Assembly: GCF_028858725.1 (NCBI RefSeq)
Contig: NC_084775.1
Span: 15,397,597-15,461,596, forward strand
Source: Colius striatus
Taxonomy: Eukaryota > Chordata > Aves > Coliiformes > Coliidae
Reading direction: 5' to 3'
DNA: 64,000 nucleotides
Position numbers and translations under genes: made by a program. This document shows, in pieces, positions 44,421-57,800 of this stretch (its first letter is position 1; the number at the start of each line of letters is the position of its first letter). Below the pieces are notes generated by a model. The model was not told the origin of the DNA. It did no database searches and saw only the letters and a program-made list of their open reading frames with translations.

Positions 44421-47400
44421 TTTTTCCCTTTCTTTTGATTTATGAAAGTGCAGTGGTTCACCTCGACCTCTCCTCTATTGAGAAAGACAGACAGTCACCC
44501 TTTAACAAGTCTATAGCAGACTATGCCCTGGAGACAGACAAGAGGCCTTAAGAACTGTTGGCGTTTCCCTAGGCTGTTGATTAACCTTAAAACCCTCTTA
44601 TTCTGTATTCTTTTCAAAAGAAATTAGGTTACAATGTGTAAATTTTTCTGCAGGATAATTGTATGGATAAATTCTCTTGCCTTGAGAAGCGGGTACAGCG
44701 GTGCAGGACGGCCCCAGCCCCTCATTACGGACCCAGGACGTGGCTTTTCTGCAGCGCTGCCGCTGCATCCCCAAGCACAGGCAGCATCCAGCGTTTCAGC
44801 TTCATTACAAACAGGGAGGGAGGTTTCTGGAGGTACAGGGGCCATTCCCACTGACGTGACCAAAAAGCATCTCGTCTCTGTGTTGGCTCCACTGCAGTCG
44901 GAGTGACCTGGTCGCTTGGTGGAGACCTGGGCTGCTTTCATCTGGGTCATGTGTGGCTCCAGTTTATCTGAAAGGTACCCTCAACAGGTTGATTCTTAAA
45001 GTTTCCACAGCAGGAGGAAGGTATTTCCCTGTTGCCCTGGGCTCGCTGTTGTTCTCAGGTGGTGATATGTAGCTCCAAGTCCTGTTGCTCAGCATGTAGC
45101 TGTTTGATGGTCTGGATTCGCTTTGGGGGTGAAGGAATGGGCTCCTGGCTCCTCCTGGAGCTGACACCTCGCAGGCAGCTGCCAGTAGCCCCCTTCCAGC
45201 AGCCCTAAAACCTTGAGGTCGATGCCAGAGTTGAAGGGAGAGACAGGACTGCTGGAACCTGCCCTGGCTCTCCTGCTGACCTTGCCAAGCAGACTTTGCC
45301 TCTTGCAGCACATCTCTCTTCACCACTTTTGATCACCACATGCTGTGTTACCATCCTTTTGGGCCACTCCTTTTAAGAGCCTTAGGTGGAGCAGAGCCCA
45401 AGGGGTTTCCTTGTTGTAATCCTTGCAGTGCTGCCATCCCGTTTTCAGGGCTCTTAATGAGCAAATTCCTGTGGCACACGAGGGGTGCAGGACTGGGTCA
45501 AGGAGCGCTGCCTCGTGCAGTCAATGAGTATTTCCAAAACAAGGGCTCCAGCCTTCCCAAAGGAATCTGTATTAGCAGCGTGGCTCCCAGCTCATCTGTC
45601 CCAAGCAAGCCTCAGACTCTCGTGTCTGTTTTAAATCAGATGGCTCCAGAGACGTCTGGTTCCTGGACACGGGTTTTGGTTGTACCCGTGTCATGTACCT
45701 ATCAGCAGAAGAGCAGGCAAAAAGCTCATACACATTTCCCCCAGCAGATCTCCTAGGACGCCAGCTGGAGACTGAGCTGAGCAAATAGACTGCACTGTGC
45801 TTTAGGATCCCTGTGTCCAGCATTAGATGAAGCTCTGAGTTTTGGAACAGGGGGGCTCAGAAGGGTTTTTGCAGAGCTCATCACCCAGCTGTGCTCTCGT
45901 TGGGAAGAGTTATCTTTGCATTACCAAAAACTGATCCTGTTGGGACATGAATGGTTGTAAATAAAGTGTTTGTTAAACAGGGGTTTCCTTCCACTGCTCT
46001 GTGGGAAGACAAATTATTGAGCTGTTTTGGTTTGAACTTGTGGACGTTCCTGGTCATAACCAGTATTTATTAGGGTAAGTCAGAAATGCCTTTGCCCAGG
46101 TCAGCTTCCAAGATCATACTGTTGGCCTGTTTTCCTCAATGACTCTGATCCATGAGGTAGGATATCTCAACTTTCTAATGTTGCTGTAAGACCAGGCAAA
46201 GCTCTGGTGCAGGAAGGGTTCTTTCACTTCTAGACTCTGCTCTCAGGAGGAGTCCCTTTAGGACACCTTTGTTATTCAGGCTTGTTATTAGACTTGGCTG
46301 TGGATACAGCTCTTTAAAGGCTTGAAAACATCATCTGGGGGATGGCTGAACAGAACTGAGAGGTCACTTGGATCACCAGTGGAGGGGTTTCACTCTGTTG
46401 GCCATTGCTGCTGCAGAGAAGCAATCATGGGAAAATACTTGTTGTTGTGTTTGACAGCTGGGCAGAGGGAGGGGAAGAGCTGGCATCGTCTGGGAGCTGC
46501 CAGCACTTGGAGTCCGAGCTGAGAGGTCGTTTTTGGGGGGAGAAACTCTGTGGCACGTGGGGAAAAAAACCGGACAATCCATGGAAACTTGAAACTGCAA
46601 ATTAAAGTGGGGTTTTCAGTGACCTCTAGTGGGGAACCAAGTCAGGAGCCGCGGGGAGGGGCTGAGCAGCCCCTTCAGGAGTGATGCGTTTTGTGCCTGG
46701 ATCTGCTCAGGTTGCCCATCAGGAAGGTTAAAGTGCATCACTGTGTCCTCAGGCTCCAGCCTTTTACTGAGATCTTAAAGATCTCATCGAGTGATGCTCT
46801 TGGCATAAACCTCACGGCAGCTTGAGTGCTGACAGCGTGCTAGATAATTCATTAATGGAGGAGGGTGTGAGCACACATGATACTTGGTGTCATCAGGCCT
46901 TAACTTCAGCCCTGTTAACTCTTGATGGGAGGAGTGCAGGTTAGAGGAGGAGTTGGCAGGGGATGGAATGCTGCAGCTGGGGGGTAAAGGAGGAGCACCT
47001 GTGAGAGGAAACCACTTCTGAATGCATAGGGTGGTGTAAAGAAATCCAGCAGCTCTGGCAGAGTGGGATGGTTTGGGAGGAGAGTGAAGGACCCTGGAGA
47101 AGGTTCCTCTGCTGTTTTCATGGGAATTAGTAGCCTCATGGATGTACCAAATGCCTCTGGAGTCTGGTGTGTGGCATTTTGCTACAGATAAGGGCATTTG
47201 CCTGCCTGGGTGAGTAAGAAGCTGCTTGAAAGATGCACTGCCTGAGCTGGTGCCCACCTGAGGCTTTCAGCTCATGTTTGTGTTTGCATGGGTAGCATGA
47301 AGCATGGTTGGTTTGGGGTTTTTTAGTGCTTCCAAAATAGCAGTGGCATAATAACTGCTCATCCTCTTCACTCATCTCTTCTGCTCTATGGTGTTAAACC

Positions 47401-49618
47401 AAGGAAACAGCAACAATGAACTTTGGAGCCTGTTGAAAAAGGAGGTTGTGAGGCTCTGGCAAAGATCAGGGATGAACTGGCAAAGGTTTGTTTGGGTTTA
47501 AAGTTATTTTTCTAACTGTTCCTTGCCAAACCTCGTTTGTTTGTTGCAAACTTTGTCAAAGACACCAGTCTGTTGCTTCTGACCTTATTTTAGCCCTTTT
47601 TCAAGAGCTGCACATCTCATGGATTTGTGTGGGGATCCCTCAGTTCCTCGTGGTTTCAGTGCTGACAGACAAATCCCTGTGGGAAAAGAAAAAGCCCTCA
47701 TTGTAGTGAGGGAGAGAGTTTCTGGTAGAGTTTGTGTCTTAGTAGCCACGAAAGAAACCTCCTGGCTCCTTAAGTGATGTGGAAAGGAAAAGAACCCTTT
47801 AAAAACATCAATGACTTGCTGGGTAATGTGCCCTGATGAGGCCAGGGGGTATCTCTTACTGATGGTGATACCAGGTAAACACAAAACTTCCCCTAAACTT
47901 ACAGAAATGGAGTGGGGAAGAGCAAATGGAACTGTGCTAAAATTACCTGACCCCAGCAACAGTAAAATACTGAGAAAATCTGAGCACAGGGCAGCCCAGA
48001 AAAGAGTTTGGGATTTTTGTCTGATAGGAAACAGTGTCACTTACCAATTAACACATGAGTGAGAGAACTGGGTTAAAGAAACCTGATCAGCTTGATGGTC
48101 ACTGCGGCTTCAGGCTTATTCTTTCATGCTTTCCAGCTAGGAGAGAAGCTAAAAGTCTCATGTCCACTTTGTCCAAGTCCTTTCTTGGAAGGACAAATCC
48201 ACCTTAAGCTGTTTATAGCCCATCCTTCTGCTAAAATGACAAACTCCAGCCTTGCCAGGCAGCCACTGTGCTGTGACCAAATGGGAGTGCAAAGCTGACT
48301 ATCAGCTATTGGAGGAGAGAAAATAAGGAGAGAGAATTGAGAGTGTGATACAGTTTGAGTTTTATACTGCCTTAGGTCAACCTCAATTGAAAGTTTTTCA
48401 GCTTAAATTCTTCTTTGGGCTTTGTGCAGGGTATCTGCAGAGCAAGGTGCACTTTGGGCTGTGACGAATGGAATTAACACTGTGTGTAGCATTGGAAGGG
48501 GAAGCTGTTCACACAGTCTCTTTGCTTGGAGTGATTCTGCCAGCAACAACAAAGCTTTACCCTGGGAGGAAAGTCAGGTGGTTACTTAGAAATGACTTGG
48601 AATTGCTGACAGCTGAAAGAAAACAGTAAGAGAGACAGGAGGCTTCATAAGAGGAGGTGGTACGGGATAGTCCAGAGCAGGCTGCTCCTCCTGTGTGGCA
48701 CATCAGTGGGCACCTCGGTGTATGCATGTGATACAAGTGTCTAGATTGGCCTGATTCAGGGTATAATAGCTCAGGTGTGTTGATACTGGTCTGGTACTAG
48801 AGGTGCCTGACCCTGAGCAGCTGCTGTGTGTGCCAGGGGTCGGTATTGTGGTGGTTTGTGGAGCAGAGGGTGGGCTGGGAGGTCATGTTCCTGCAGCCAG
48901 GCCAAAGCCTCTGCTGGGACAATCGATGTGCAGTGACATTCAAAGCATTTGCTTTACCTGGGGAAGAATGTTCAGGGTTGAGAACTCTTTCAACAGCCCT
49001 GGCTTCATAGGTTTGATTGCTTTTTAATTCTCTGTACCTGGATGCTGATTTATTACAGCCTGAACACGCTTGATCTGAGAGATGCACGTCTTTGCTGGTC
49101 TGAGGTGTTGGTAAATTCCTTCTGCTCTTGTGCCAGAGACAAACAGTTGCTCTGTTAAGCCTGATAAACTCATTCACCTTGATCAGGTCTTAAGAAGGTT
49201 GTGTGCTCTCAGCCTGGGCAGCTCAGCCCCTACTCCAAGCTCAGCTGCCCTTGCAGCAGGATGAAGAAAGTCAAGACGACAAAGACAGAACTTTCTGCTA
49301 AACGGTGAACAAAGTGTCAGGGCAAAAGAAACAGCAAATCTCTCTCTCTAAACTCTGGCATTTTGTGTATGAAATGTACACTTGTGTGTGTTAGATAAAA
49401 GCACTACCCTCACAGCAACTTATGTGGGGCTGGTAAGTATTTTTACCTCTGAAAGCGTTTTCTCCTTTGGTAACAAGAAAGCTGTGGCTGGGATAGGCGC
49501 TGAACAGAAGTGATCACTGCAAGTGTGCACTACAGCTGCCTGTTTGTCTCCCTTGCAAGGCAGTGACGTTACAAGACTGCTAAAAACCCTTCAGAATAAC
49601 TTTTTTTCTTATTTGGAT

Positions 49619-49632
49619 ATTGCCATGGCAAC
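49619..49632. promoter_or_regulatory. RFX X-box motif upstream of MYO1H
   Basis: ATTGCCATGGCAAC contains the perfect 12-base palindrome TTGCCATGGCAA. It matches the X-box GTTGCCATGGCAAC at all but the first base. It sits 2.15 kb before the MYO1H start codon. Confidence 0.45.
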
Positions 49633-51735
49633 TCTGCTCAACCCAAGCCAGGTATGACTGAGTGTTTTGTCATCTGAGTTAGTCCAGAACAGAGAGACTG
49701 ACGTGATTACTATTCCCCCACTCCATCCTGTGCTCTGAGAAGCCATTCTGTCAGCCCTTCCCAGTGGTTTTGCAAAGCTATAACCTTTGTTTTTCTGAGA
49801 TGTGATGACTGCTGGGGTGAGTGGTGTGGGGGCACCAGCACTAGCAAGTGTGGAACAGGAGACTTGGCTTCCAGGCAAACGTTTGGAACGATAGCAGCAT
49901 TGCCAGTGACTGGTGCTTTGAATCTCCCTCAGGTTCCTGTGGTTTGTAGACTCAAAAGTTTAGTAGGACAATGAATAAGAGATCTTTTTCAAGTTATTTC
50001 TCTCTCTTCTCACCTCCATGTTCCTCTCTACTCAGGTAGTGGGGGCTGTACAGGTATTGGTTTGAGAAGCCAAGTCATCCTTTATATTGTTTTCCAAACT
50101 GATAGAACCTGAGCTAAGGACAAGCATGAGGAATGGATAAGGTTTGTCCTGTGCAGAGCAGGGGGGGAAAAGGCTATTAATATAAAAAGGAAAGAAAGTA
50201 ACTATCTTTCTGGAAGAAGAAAGCAGTTACCACAGTCCCATCATGCTGTGGCTCAGGAGAAATGAGGAACACCCCCTCCTGCCAGCCTGGAGCTGGTAAC
50301 ACCAGGGGATGTAAAAGGCAGAAAATGAATGGCTCCTCTGGTCAGTGCAGGGGTGACTGGTTTCTTTTTAAACTATGATAGGATTGAAATAGTATGTTTT
50401 CAGAATATCTTCCTCTGTGGAGTGTTGTGGTGAAAGGTTTTATGCTGTACCTGTTTACAAACTGCAAAGCTTCCCCTTTAATGGAGCAAAAAGATGATGT
50501 GGCACTGCAGAAGCAGGCCATTGCTGTCCTTTGGATGCCTGCTCAAAGTCTTACACACAATCTTCTTGAGCAGTGGAGCAGCAAAATGTAAAAAGTCCAA
50601 CGTCATGAAGGGCAATGTGAGAATAGTGAAGGTGCTGGGCTGTGCACGTCCTGGAGTGTGAGGAGCTGCTGTGTGTGTTCAGCTGGTGGCTGCTCAGTTT
50701 CTCTCCCCTAATTTGCAAAGCCTGGGAACCCTGAAAGGTGAGCTGCTCAGAGTGTGTTTACCTCATTTCCATCCTGAGGGAGGTATTTAATGCATTAGAG
50801 TAGGAATTCTCTGAACTGTGTCACCCTGATGTCTTTACAAAACAAAACCAGACCTACTATGGCACATTTATTGTGGTAGATTAAAGAATATCCTGCTTGT
50901 CTGTTTGCTGACATGAAGTTACCAGCTAAACAGCATAGGAGGTATTCCTATAGCCTGGGAAACAAGAGCCTGAGCCTCAGCAGCGAGTGTTTTCAGTGTA
51001 AAGTCAACTCCCACAGTGAGGGGTGGGAAGTGGAGTGTGCACAAGGGTTGCATTTTGTCAGTTACATCCTTTTTGCATCCTTCAGCCTTTGGAGAAAGTG
51101 GGTATGTGTGCTAGTAAAGCTTTCACTGTGTAGTTTTCCCAGCTTGGTGCCCTCCTGCTGCCTGCCTGGGTCTGTCACTGGCCTGTGGAGACATCTGCTG
51201 CCCAGCCCTGAGAGCTGACTTGCATCTGCTGGTGGATGTAGCGATCTTGTGCAGAGCAGCACTGTAGGATTAACCTTTGTTTTTCCCTAAAGGCCAAGCC
51301 CAATGCAGCCTTTTCTGGAGAACCTTTATCTTTGTAGTTAAATCTGTATACAGTAGTTTCAGGTGGTGTTAGAAACTAACAGTTTGTCTGGTATCTTCAC
51401 CTGTTAACGTGCTTGCAAGTGCTTTGCCTAGGCTGAGTTAGTGTCCCAGATTATAGCTGCATTTCTGTCTTGGACAGCTATCACGTTACTGAGGGCTGCC
51501 TGGGGACTGCTCTTCCTCTTGCATCACAGTAGTGAGTCTCAGACTTCTTGACTTTAAAGAAGTTGGAGTGCAAACGTGCCACCCTTGGAGACAGGGTCAG
51601 CAACAGCTTCAGTAATAACCTGACACTGCTGTGCAAGGCTCCTCTGGCCCTGGGGTGTGGGGAAGGATTTAGCTGAGCCTCAGGGTCCCCGTCTGCTCCC
51701 TCCTCACCCTGTCTGAATAAACCTTTGTGTTGTAG

Positions 51736-51894
51736 AAAGAAGAAGTGGAAGATAACACTGATGCAAACATGGAAGGGGCTCTGATAGCCCGGGACAGAGT
51801 TGGGGTGCAGGACTTTGTGCTCCTGGACTCGCACACCAGTGAAATCGCTTTCCTGAACAACCTTCGCAAGCGGTACCAGGAGAACCTCATCTAT
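51736..51894 (+). CDS. MYO1H: MYO1H first coding exon (with 33 bases before the ATG)
   Basis: The acceptor is TTGTGTTGTAG ending at 51735 and the donor is GTAAGT at 51895. The ATG is at 51769-51771 and the exon encodes residues 1-42. The 33 bases before the ATG are in frame and open ([11 protein letters not shown]), so an upstream exon could extend the N-terminus. Confidence 0.9.
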
Positions 51895-54800
51895 GTAAGT
51901 GCTGGGCACGTGGGTTCCCGTAGCCTGGGGCAGGTCAAATGTCTCCAAGTGTGGCATATTGTGGGATAGTAAATGCATGATTCTGTTCACTCTGAGTAGG
52001 GGGAAAAATGGGTGTAATGTAAGGTTCAACTCCCCTCTAAACTGGGTCAGTTTTGGCTGTGAAATAGTGATGCCTGTGGAGGGGCTTATGACCATCTCTG
52101 TACCATCTTTTGCAGTTGCTCTTGCTAAACATCCTGATGTACCTGAGTCCTCTTTCAGGAGCTGCCATTGTAGCGAGGGAACAGGTTTCCCACCTGCATG
52201 CATTCTTGTCTCCCTGCAGACATACATTGGTACTCTTCTTGTATCTGTCAACCCTTACCAAGAGCTGGATATCTACACAGTGACACAGATGCAGCTGTAT
52301 CGAGGGGTAAACTTCTTTGAACTGCCACCACATCTGTAAGTAGAACCCTCAGGATTTCAGATGATAGCAATACATCGATTTTTCTCTGTGGTGCTGTGCA
52401 CTAGCAACAGGGATGTGTATCCACAGGCACTAGGTCTGCTGAATGCTGATCTTATCTTCCTGTAGGTAAGGATGTATCTGTCTCTGTCTTCTGTTGACTG
52501 TGAGAATAAAAGGGGAACAAAAGGATTGCAGAGGTGATGTTGGGGAAACTGCAAGGGAAGAGTTATCTTGAAGATAACTGTCTTGGCTAGTGCTCAGTCT
52601 GTGTTTGTTTCTCATTGCACACAGGGTAGTCAGGCCACTGCTTGACTGTGTCCATGTGCAAGTCAACATCTTTTCCTCAGTTGTCCAAAACACTCTGGTC
52701 ATCTTGCCTTGTCCTTTGAGGACTTGTGTCAGTGCAGGCAACCACAGGACTAGGGCAGTGCTCATGCAGAGCCTCCACGTGGACTTAGGAGGGAAAGAAA
52801 CCTGACCTGAACTCCGAGGTGGGATGTTTAGGATGTTGGGAGTTGCTGGGTAGTTTGCCAAGTAGGTTTTTCTTTCTTCTTTTCCTCCCTTAAGTGGTGA
52901 AAACTCCACTCTTGGATATCTTTATCTCTATCAGCAGAAGTTGATCTTTTTCTTTTCCTGGAATCAAAACTGTCTCCTCTGCTTTGAGAGAGAGTCCCTG
53001 CCATGTATAAACTGCACTCACCAGGAATACATGCAGGCTGTAGAAGTCCCACAGCAGCAGTGGGGAAGAGGGCAAGATGTGCTTCAAATGTAGCTGGTGT
53101 TTTTGCTATGAGCCCTTGAGTCAGGCTCACATTTTGAGCTCTGCTTTCCCCTCATGTCTAATACTTGCAATGTTAGACAGAAGGTGCTTGTGACAGACCT
53201 TTGATGCCATTTCCAACGGGTGCCTCTCCCCTGATGGCTCCTTGTGATCCCCATTCAGATATGCCATAGCTGACAATGCCTACCGGGTGATGTGCAGGGA
53301 GTACAACAACCATTTCATCCTCATCTCTGGGGAGAGTGGAGCTGGCAAGACAGAAGCATCCAAGAAGATCTTGCAGTACTACGCAGTGACCTGCCCGACC
53401 ACAGAGCAGCTGCGGATTGTCCGGGACCGGCTGCTGCTCTCCAACCCGGTTCTTGAGGTAAAACCTCTTGAGGGAGGTGCCAAATGCAGGGAGCTGGCAT
53501 TGGTGACCTCCCTGCATGAGGCTGTGGTGCAAATCTGCACAACTGCACCCAGGAGTGGCCTCCTGTTTCCCATGGGTTTGCACTTGCTCACGTAATGTAA
53601 GTAGTTTATACGTTCAGCCTCTTGGCAGCACAGCCTCTGGAAGGGTGCCTGGGATTTAACATCCCTCAGTGCTGAAAGTTGGGGTTTATAGTGGAGGAGA
53701 GCTGAAATGTGTGAGCATGAGGAGAGTGGAGACCACCCAACTGCTCCTTCAGTTATAGATCACACAAGCAAATGGTGGTTTATCTGAATTCCACATTGGA
53801 GCTCAGCACATACAGCACTTTGTATTTCTTTAACCCCTCTAAATCCAGCAGCAGGACCCAGCTGATGCAGCAGATCTTTGTTACTGGAACTTTATCTTGT
53901 CGTGGGTGTTGGGCTCTCAGTAAGGAAAGTGATTTAATGTGTCTCTTTATCCACAGGCTTTTGGAAATGCAAAAACGCTGCGTAATGACAACTCGAGTAG
54001 GTTTGGGAAATACATGGACATCCAGTTTGATTTTAAGGTGAGAACAAACTTAATGGGCTGCTGTTAAAACGAGCTGTATCAGTGAACCTCTTGGATGCTC
54101 ACCAGGCAGCACAGGATTTATTGAGCCTTACACTGCAGATTTCTGACCCTGTTTTTACAGAGGTTGCATTTTGCAAGCGAGGTGACCAGTTATACACCCT
54201 GAAAGCTCCCCACGTCACTGGCAGTGCTGCCAGTGCTCCATGGATAGCTAATATAGGTTGTTATAAAGCAGAACTTACGCTAGAGGGACAGCAAACACTT
54301 CAGAAAGAGCTTGTACTGTTGATGGGTACTAACTCAGAAGGTGGCAGATAAGGAGCAGCAGAAACGTGCTCCTCCTGACACTGCTCCTTGTTCCGAGCTG
54401 TGGAGCCGTCACAGTGATGTCATTTACATCCTTCTGGTGTTGATCTGACTGCTTTGTTCTGCCAGGGAGCTCCAGTGGGAGGGCACATCCTCAGTTACCT
54501 AATTGAGAAATCCAGAGTTGTGCACCAAAACCACGGAGAAAGGAACTTCCACATTTTCTACCAGCTGTTGGAGGGTGGAGACAAGGACCTGCTTTGCTGG
54601 CTTGGGCTGGAGCGCAACCCCCAGAAGTATGCATATCTCATCCAGGTCAGAGACAGCTTGTGCCTCGCTCTGCCTCACACCTAGCATTGCAGGGACTGCA
54701 AATGCAGCTTTCCTCACCTACTGAGTGTGCTGCTGAGCTGCTGGTTGAACCTGCTGTGTGTCATGTTACAGCAAAACTCACGGGCTGTTTGGTTGCAGAC

Positions 54801-57800
54801 GTGTTTGCCCTGAGGCTGTCGTGCACTGTTCTCCCACGGGTGCTTTTGGAGTAGGGACAAAAGCACTGTGATGCCTAGCACATAAGTGGCTTATATAGGA
54901 TAATATCTCTTATTGGATCAGCTGATAATAGCTGTGGGGGCAGAAACAAGGTTTTGGGCAATGGGACCCAGTGACAGCAAAGTCATCAGTTTTTAGAAAG
55001 TCACTTACACCATTAGTAAGAATCCCCCATATTGTCTGTGCAAAATGGCTTTGCTGCCCCTGTGAGAACATGAATGTTCTTCAGCAAATGCCACCAAGCC
55101 ATTTGATGACCTTAGGTCCCTCTAGTATGGTCAAAACACTTCTTGAGTCATTGAGAAGAGTGGTCTGAGCTTCTAATGAGCAGGGTGCTGTCTGTCTGCA
55201 AGTTACACTTTGTATAAAGGCATCTGTGCTAAAGCTTCTGTGTCAGAACCTGGGGTAACATGAGTTTCTCAGGGTTTATGGGCCTCATATTACAGAGTTC
55301 CATAGGTATGGTTATGCAGTGTACAACTCACTTCATGGCAGTGCTCTCAGTTTCCTTTTTTCCTTGATAGTAAAGAATACTTGGGCAGAAGATGCCATGT
55401 AAATGCAACACGGCTGTGGGCTCAAGCTCTTCACAAGGTGCAGCCATTTCATTGAGCTCAATGCATTCAGTTATCTGAAGTTTGTAGTATAAGCTGAGAG
55501 ATCTAATCAAATGAACCACCTTCAGGATTAGCAGGGGTGAAATCGAGTTGCAGGTTGCATCTGTACAGGCTGAGGAAACTGGACATGGAAGCTGAAAGCA
55601 CACTACTGAGCATGCCATGAGCAGTGTTTGTTGCTGATAATTCACTGGCAAAGCAATTTTATGGTGCTAATCCACCTTTCTTTTACTGTGTAGGGTCGAT
55701 GTGCCAAAGTGTTTTCTATTAATGACAAGAATGACTGGAAAGTCGTCCGCAAAGCTTTCGCTATCATTGACTTCACTGAAAAAGACATAGAGGTATGGGT
55801 GCCGAAGGGACTGAGCCTGCCAAAGGGGATCTGAGGAAGGAGTGCACTGCTGTCTTTCCTTAAGTGGCTCCTCCTTGCATAGGAGAAGTGCCAAGGATGG
55901 AACAGAACCACCTTTTGTGGAGATTCAGTGTGTGGGTGGGTGAAGAGTTTCATCCCTTGGTGCAGCACGATGGCAACTGGCGGTGGTGGCACATCTCTTG
56001 TCTGACTCCCCTCCTTCAGCCAATATGCTGTTGATCAGCCTGTGTAGGAAAGATTAATACCACCCCATGGAGCTGTGGGAAGTGTTTTCTAATGGTATCT
56101 CTCGTTACCAGCATCTCTTTGGGATTGTTGCTAGCGTCCTGCACCTCGGGAACATTCAGTTTGAAGAAGACAGCAATGGCCACGCCATCATTCGTGATGG
56201 CACCCAGATCAAGTGGATCTCAAAGGTATCTGTTCTGAGATAGTGTCAGCATTGCAAATGCTGTGAAGGAAGCTTTAACCTGGCTGTGTTTTTTCTCTTA
56301 AGGACAAAAACAGTTGTTCCCTAAAGCAGGATTGCTGTGTATTACCCAGCTCTTACAACCTGCCATGAATTGTAGTCCCCTCTTCTCTGTATCACAGCTC
56401 CTCGAAACTCCCTTATTGCTGCCCAGAGATGAGCACAACTGGGGATGGACTGGGAGGTTTTGCCCTGCTGATCACACAGTACTGCTTATTTAAACTGTCT
56501 CCTGCTGGCCATATTCTGAGTGCCTGTACTTGTTTTTCTGCAGCTCCTGGGCGTGCACTTGTCCATTCTGCAGGAAGCTCTCACCCATCGCAAGATCGAA
56601 GCCAGATCCGAAGAGGTATCGAGTAGCCGTGTGTAACCCCAGGCTGCTGCGAGCCCCCCCAGCTAGTGCTGCTGACAGATGAGGAGCTCTGTCCTTAGTG
56701 CTGCAGCAAAATCAGATCACACAGGCTGCCCTTCTCCTCTGTATCACCTTCCCCTTCTAGCCTGAGCCATTCAAATTAAAACACATCCCCAGCATTAGAG
56801 TTTTAGTGCTGCAAAGGTAGCAACAGCTCCAAAGGCAGGACGCGGGGCTTGCAAGCAGCCCTGTGTTTGAGCCAGGTTCCTTTTGCTCAGTCCTGAGTTG
56901 CTTCCCAGGAAACTGAGCTGCAGAAACAGACAGAAGCACTGTTAGAAACCTCTGTGACCATTTTGTACCGAGTTTAGTAAGATAAAGCTACAGATAAGTC
57001 AGAGTCCTTACCCTGTTTGTCTACACTGGTAATCTTCAAAGCACAGTGGCACCATCCTGCTGGCATCTGGTGACAGCCAGGCTGAAGTCACACCCAGGGT
57101 AAACAAAGCTGGAGGCAGCTACAGTTCAGCTACAGCACAGTGCTCAGCCTACAACAACGTGGCTGCTTCTCCAAGCTGCAGGCTTGAACTGGCTTTGCAC
57201 AACTTTGATCTGATCAGCTGTGGTGTTTATTGTCTGTGGAACATCTTTGCTTTTAGGTGCTGAGCCCACTGAACGTGGATCTGGCGTTCTACGCTCGGGA
57301 TGCCGTAGCAAAGGCCATTTACGGCCGGACCTTCACTTGGCTAGTCAACAAGATCAATGGCTCTCTAGCCAACAAGGTTGGTTTCTTGTCTAGTGTCCCC
57401 CTAACATGTGAGCAGTTTCTCCAGCAAGGCCCATGAGAATTCATCACCAAACAACTGAGGTGTTTGATGTAGGAGCATCCCACAGCTCTGAGCTGGAAAC
57501 CTGTTCAGCTGGGTGTGGAAGGTGGTGGGTCCAATGGTTTCAGCAGGTCGTTATCTGCTTTAAAGCTTTTCCTCCATTGGCATGGGGCTGCTCTCAGAAA
57601 GGTTAACACTGAGGTGAAGGAAACAACATGAAAGGTGCAGGGAAGAAGCATCATCTGAAGCAGCAATTACAGAGCAATGGTGTCTTTAACAGGATTCCAC
57701 TCGGAAAACAGTTATTGGCCTGCTGGATATCTATGGCTTTGAAGTGCTGGACACAAACAGGTAAGAGCAGTTTCTGAGGCTTGGGGTAATCTGTCCTTGT

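Larger units (their letters stand above)
22351..51735. other. 29 kb intergenic region between FOXN4 and MYO1H
   Basis: No recognisable coding exon, tRNA or rRNA was found on either strand. All open frames are short and lack family resemblance. Contents noted: small CR1 remnants (about 23610-23690, 29322-29375), a perfect hairpin (22966-22991), a (GT)8 run (28124-28139), a 20-base tandem duplication (40541-40580), and several enhancer-like patches given separately. The MYO1H transcription start and any non-coding first exon must lie here but could not be placed. Confidence 0.6.

Noticed and set aside
51481-52251. Minus-strand open frame of 256 codons opposite MYO1H exons 1-2
   Set aside because: It spans MYO1H exons and introns alike with no conserved domain; a chance frame.
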